Both the position numbers and the translations under genes were made by a program. The notes beneath the pieces were generated by a model. The model searched no databases, was not told where the DNA came from, and saw only the letters and a program-made list of their open reading frames with translations. Shown here in pieces: positions 5,221 through 7,051 of a DNA stretch of 7,051 nt. The first letter of the stretch is position 1; every line of letters starts with the position of its first letter. The DNA comes from Chitinophagaceae bacterium (GTDB lineage Bacteria > Bacteroidota > Bacteroidia > Chitinophagales > Chitinophagaceae). The DNA is taken from positions 1-7,051 of the forward strand of contig JAACZX010000517.1 in assembly GCA_009996555.1 (NCBI GenBank), written 5' to 3'.

Positions 5221-6735
5221 TTAATTGTTTTTCAGGAATACATAACCATCATACTCCACAAAGTCTGATGCTTTTATTTCAATAGCACTCACTTTGTTGT
5301 TTTTGATCTCAAAGGGCACAGCAAATTTTCCGTATGATGGATGATTCCATGTAAGCAGGAAATTTTTATTATCAATGTACTCCAGCTTTCCTTTCAGTTT
5401 TGGATGATGACTCATCAACACAGTTAATTCATTATTTTCTTTTACGATCTGCATGTTGCCGTACACATGGTTGTAATAAGTGCCAACAAATGCATCGGCA
5501 CTAACAGGCAAGGACGGTTTTTTCTTTGCTCTTGTTTCCCAGCCTTCAATTTTAGAAGCGGTCATTACCTGTTCCTGCTGGCGCATTTGCAGTAAGAATT
5601 TACTTCTGTCAACATACGGCACGGAAAGATAGGCATCCATGATCTGGTAACGCAATGCTTCAAAGAAACTTTGGTTGTCGTTATTGGTTAAAATGCTGAT
5701 GCCAATTTTTTCTTCAGGAATAAAACACACGTTGGTAACAAATCCAAATGCACCACCTGTATGCCAGTACACCTGCCTGCCATTGTAATCCGTCATGTAC
5801 TCACCTAAACCATACGCACGGAAATGAGTGGGGTAGTAAGGCGATTTGCGTGTGCCGGTAAGAATGTTCCCATCTCTTGTTTTTTGCAACACATTCCAGG
5901 GAATCACTGATTGTCCGCTGATCTTACCACTGTCGAGCTGGAACATAAGCCATTTGCTGAGATCATTTACGCAACTGATCATGCTGGTGGCCGGGCCAAG
6001 GTTATCAATTTCATCATACGGTAGTTTGCTCAATGGCCCGAATGAATTAGAATAGGGCACTGCCACATTCTTACGGTTACCCATACCTGCAGTATTCATG
6101 AAAGTGTTGTTCATGCCAACGGGGTTAAGAATACGATCGGTCACATATTGTTCCCAGCTGCTGCCGGTTACCTGTTTCAGAATTTCGCCAGCAACCAAAA
6201 AGCCGGCATTGCAATAACCATAATCCTGCCTGAACTGACCGGAGGGTTGCAGCAAACGCATTTTCCAGATGATGGAATCTTTTGCGAGATTGCTGTTCCA
6301 GAAAGTAAAATCGCCCTGGAATGTTTTTGTACCCAGGCGATGGCACAACATATCTTTTACGGTTGCAAGCTTAGTGGATGTGGAATCGTATAACTTAAAC
6401 CACGGAATGTATTTTGTTACTTTATCATCCAGCGATAATTTCTTTTCATGCTCCGCCAAGGCAAGACTTGTGCCTGTAAACAGTTTTGAATTGGATGCAA
6501 TAATGAATAATGTATTGGCATCTACTTTTTCAGGTTTGCCCACTTCACGCACACCATAGCCTTTAATGAAAACAATTTTTCCATCTTTTACAATGGTAAT
6601 GGCAAGCCCGGGAATATTCCAGTCTTTCATACCACGCTCAATGTAGCGGTCAAGACTATCGGTAATAAAAACGGGAGGTTGCTGTGCTTTTGCTGAAAAT
6701 GAAAGAAGGGTGAAAAGAAGAAACAAATATTTCAT
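5221..6735 (-). CDS. Exported class C beta-lactamase-fold serine hydrolase with DUF3471-like C-terminus
   Basis: The 504-residue product carries a signal peptide (MKYLFLLFTLLSFSAKAQ, cut before Gln18 or Gln19) and a beta-lactamase/penicillin-binding-like domain (PF00144) at about 25-370. The active-site set is complete: Ser81-Asn-Ser-Lys84 (SxxK, nucleophile and general base), Tyr174-Cys-Asn176 (YxN), and His325-Thr-Gly-Gly (the KTG-box equivalent). The C-terminal region (about 405-503, starting FVGTYYNHVYGNMQI) looks like the DUF3471 beta-barrel often attached to such enzymes. Family members act as esterases, D-amino-acid peptidases or transpeptidase relatives, so a true beta-lactamase role is not implied; the substrate cannot be told. 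The gene lies 127 bases upstream of the M20D gene on the same strand, and both products are exported, so a short operon for extracytoplasmic amide or ester hydrolysis is possible. A good promoter match lies at 6798-6828. Confidence 0.93.
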   Translation of the reverse strand: MKYLFLLFTLLSFSAKAQQPPVFITDSLDRYIERGMKDWNIPGLAITIVKDGKIVFIKGYGVREVGKPEKVDANTLFIIASNSKLFTGTSLALAEHEKKLSLDDKVTKYIPWFKLYDSTSTKLATVKDMLCHRLGTKTFQGDFTFWNSNLAKDSIIWKMRLLQPSGQFRQDYGYCNAGFLVAGEILKQVTGSSWEQYVTDRILNPVGMNNTFMNTAGMGNRKNVAVPYSNSFGPLSKLPYDEIDNLGPATSMISCVNDLSKWLMFQLDSGKISGQSVIPWNVLQKTRDGNILTGTRKSPYYPTHFRAYGLGEYMTDYNGRQVYWHTGGAFGFVTNVCFIPEEKIGISILTNNDNQSFFEALRYQIMDAYLSVPYVDRSKFLLQMRQQEQVMTASKIEGWETRAKKKPSLPVSADAFVGTYYNHVYGNMQIVKENNELTVLMSHHPKLKGKLEYIDNKNFLLTWNHPSYGKFAVPFEIKNNKVSAIEIKASDFVEYDGYVFLKNN

Positions 6736-6797
6736 CGAACAGTATGTTTGAAGGAAGGTACAGAAAAATGCTGCAAAAAAACATCGGGTAGCAGTAA

Positions 6798-6828
6798 CAA
6801 ATATTCAACAGCAAAGGTTGTAAACAAA
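6798..6828 (-). promoter_or_regulatory. Bacteroidota-type promoter for the serine hydrolase gene
   Basis: On the minus strand TTTG (6825-6828) is followed after exactly 19 bases by AATATTTG (6798-6805), which matches the TAnnTTTG -7 consensus except at its first base. Transcription would begin near 6790, leaving a leader of about 55 bases before the ATG at 6735. The -33 box lies within the T-tract of the terminator of the preceding gene. Confidence 0.45.
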
Positions 6829-6856
6829 AAAGCGGGTGCAGTTACTGCACCCGCTT
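6821..6856 (-). terminator. Intrinsic terminator of the YhbP-like gene
   Basis: AAGCGGGTGCAG (6830-6841) pairs perfectly with CTGCACCCGCTT (6845-6856) around a three-base loop. In the minus direction the stem is followed at once by a T-rich run (TTTTTTGTTTA including the stem end). This GC-rich 12-bp stem plus T-tract is a classic rho-independent terminator, 17 bases beyond the stop codon of the gene at the right edge. Confidence 0.9.
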
Positions 6857-6873
6857 GAAATTATGTGAAAGCT

Positions 6874-7051
6874 TTACCGCTCCCACAATGTTTTTTTACC
6901 AAACACCAGTGTATTATCTGTGAATTTGATCTTGCTCAATTCAATTACCCATATATCGCCACGGAACAATCCTGCAACCGGGTATTTTTTCAGGTATGCT
7001 TTTTTTGCTTTGTCGCCTGCAGTTCCTTCTGCTTTACTGAACACACCGGTA
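6874..7051 (-). CDS. YhbP/UPF0306-type FMN split-barrel protein (C-terminal part only)
   Basis: Fifty-eight codons and a TAA stop are visible; the gene runs off the right edge of the window. The end of the protein reads KKAYLKKYPVAGLF, then IWVIELSKIKFTDNTL and VFGKKTLWER. This closely resembles, from memory, the C-terminus of E. coli YhbP (RKAYNRRFPVARML, IKFTDNTLGFGKKMIW), a member of the pyridoxamine-5'-phosphate-oxidase-like FMN-binding split-barrel fold (UPF0306). The biochemical role of the family is not settled, and the FMN-binding part is outside the window, so I give no activity. The gene is followed by a strong intrinsic terminator, so it is transcriptionally separate from the serine hydrolase gene on the same strand. 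Confidence 0.75.
   Translation of the reverse strand, partial: TGVFSKAEGTAGDKAKKAYLKKYPVAGLFRGDIWVIELSKIKFTDNTLVFGKKTLWER

Noticed and set aside
6125..6559. Open frames on both strands within the serine hydrolase gene
   Set aside because: They are shadows of a well-supported coding frame with SxxK, YxN and HTGG motifs in order.

Overview
The window looks like a piece of a Bacteroidota chromosome, most likely from the Chitinophagaceae or a close relative (inference). The reasons are A/T-rich DNA, signal peptides ending in A-Q, start codons without clear Shine-Dalgarno sequences, one good TTTG-N19-TAnnTTTG-type promoter, a LytS/LytR-type pair with a membrane-embedded kinase, and short palindromes with TTC/GAA loops between genes. 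I see no phage, plasmid, CRISPR, rRNA or tRNA gene.

Layout, left to right. Bases 1-776 (+) hold the 3' part of a YggS-type PLP-homeostasis gene, translationally coupled by an ATGA overlap to a small two-helix membrane protein. Bases 777-1166 contain no credible gene. They carry four small palindromes arranged as two copies of a ~70-nt composite unit, head to head. Bases 1167-1814 (-) encode an exported intradiol ring-cleavage dioxygenase-like protein with all four iron ligands. Across a 170-nt intergenic stretch, a divergent operon (1985-3723, +) encodes a LytS-type sensor kinase and a LytTR response regulator that overlap by one base. A strong hairpin at 3776-3822 ends this operon and probably also the convergent gene.

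On the minus strand from 6735 to 3858 lie two exported hydrolases: a class C beta-lactamase-fold serine hydrolase with a C-terminal DUF3471-like region, and an M20D amidohydrolase. The M20D gene has lost a piece near its 3' end. The expected C-terminus is still present but in another frame, and the segment expected to carry the last metal-binding histidine is gone. At the right edge (6874-7050, -) is the C-terminal part of a YhbP/UPF0306-type FMN split-barrel protein. It is followed by an intrinsic terminator whose T-tract overlaps the -33 box of the serine hydrolase promoter.

Functionally this is mostly ordinary chromosomal gene content: cofactor homeostasis, a two-component switch and periplasmic or secreted hydrolases. 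I found no convincing new multi-gene system. The items most worth checking are the damaged M20D gene, the head-to-head palindrome array and a 21-bp in-frame insertion in yggS.
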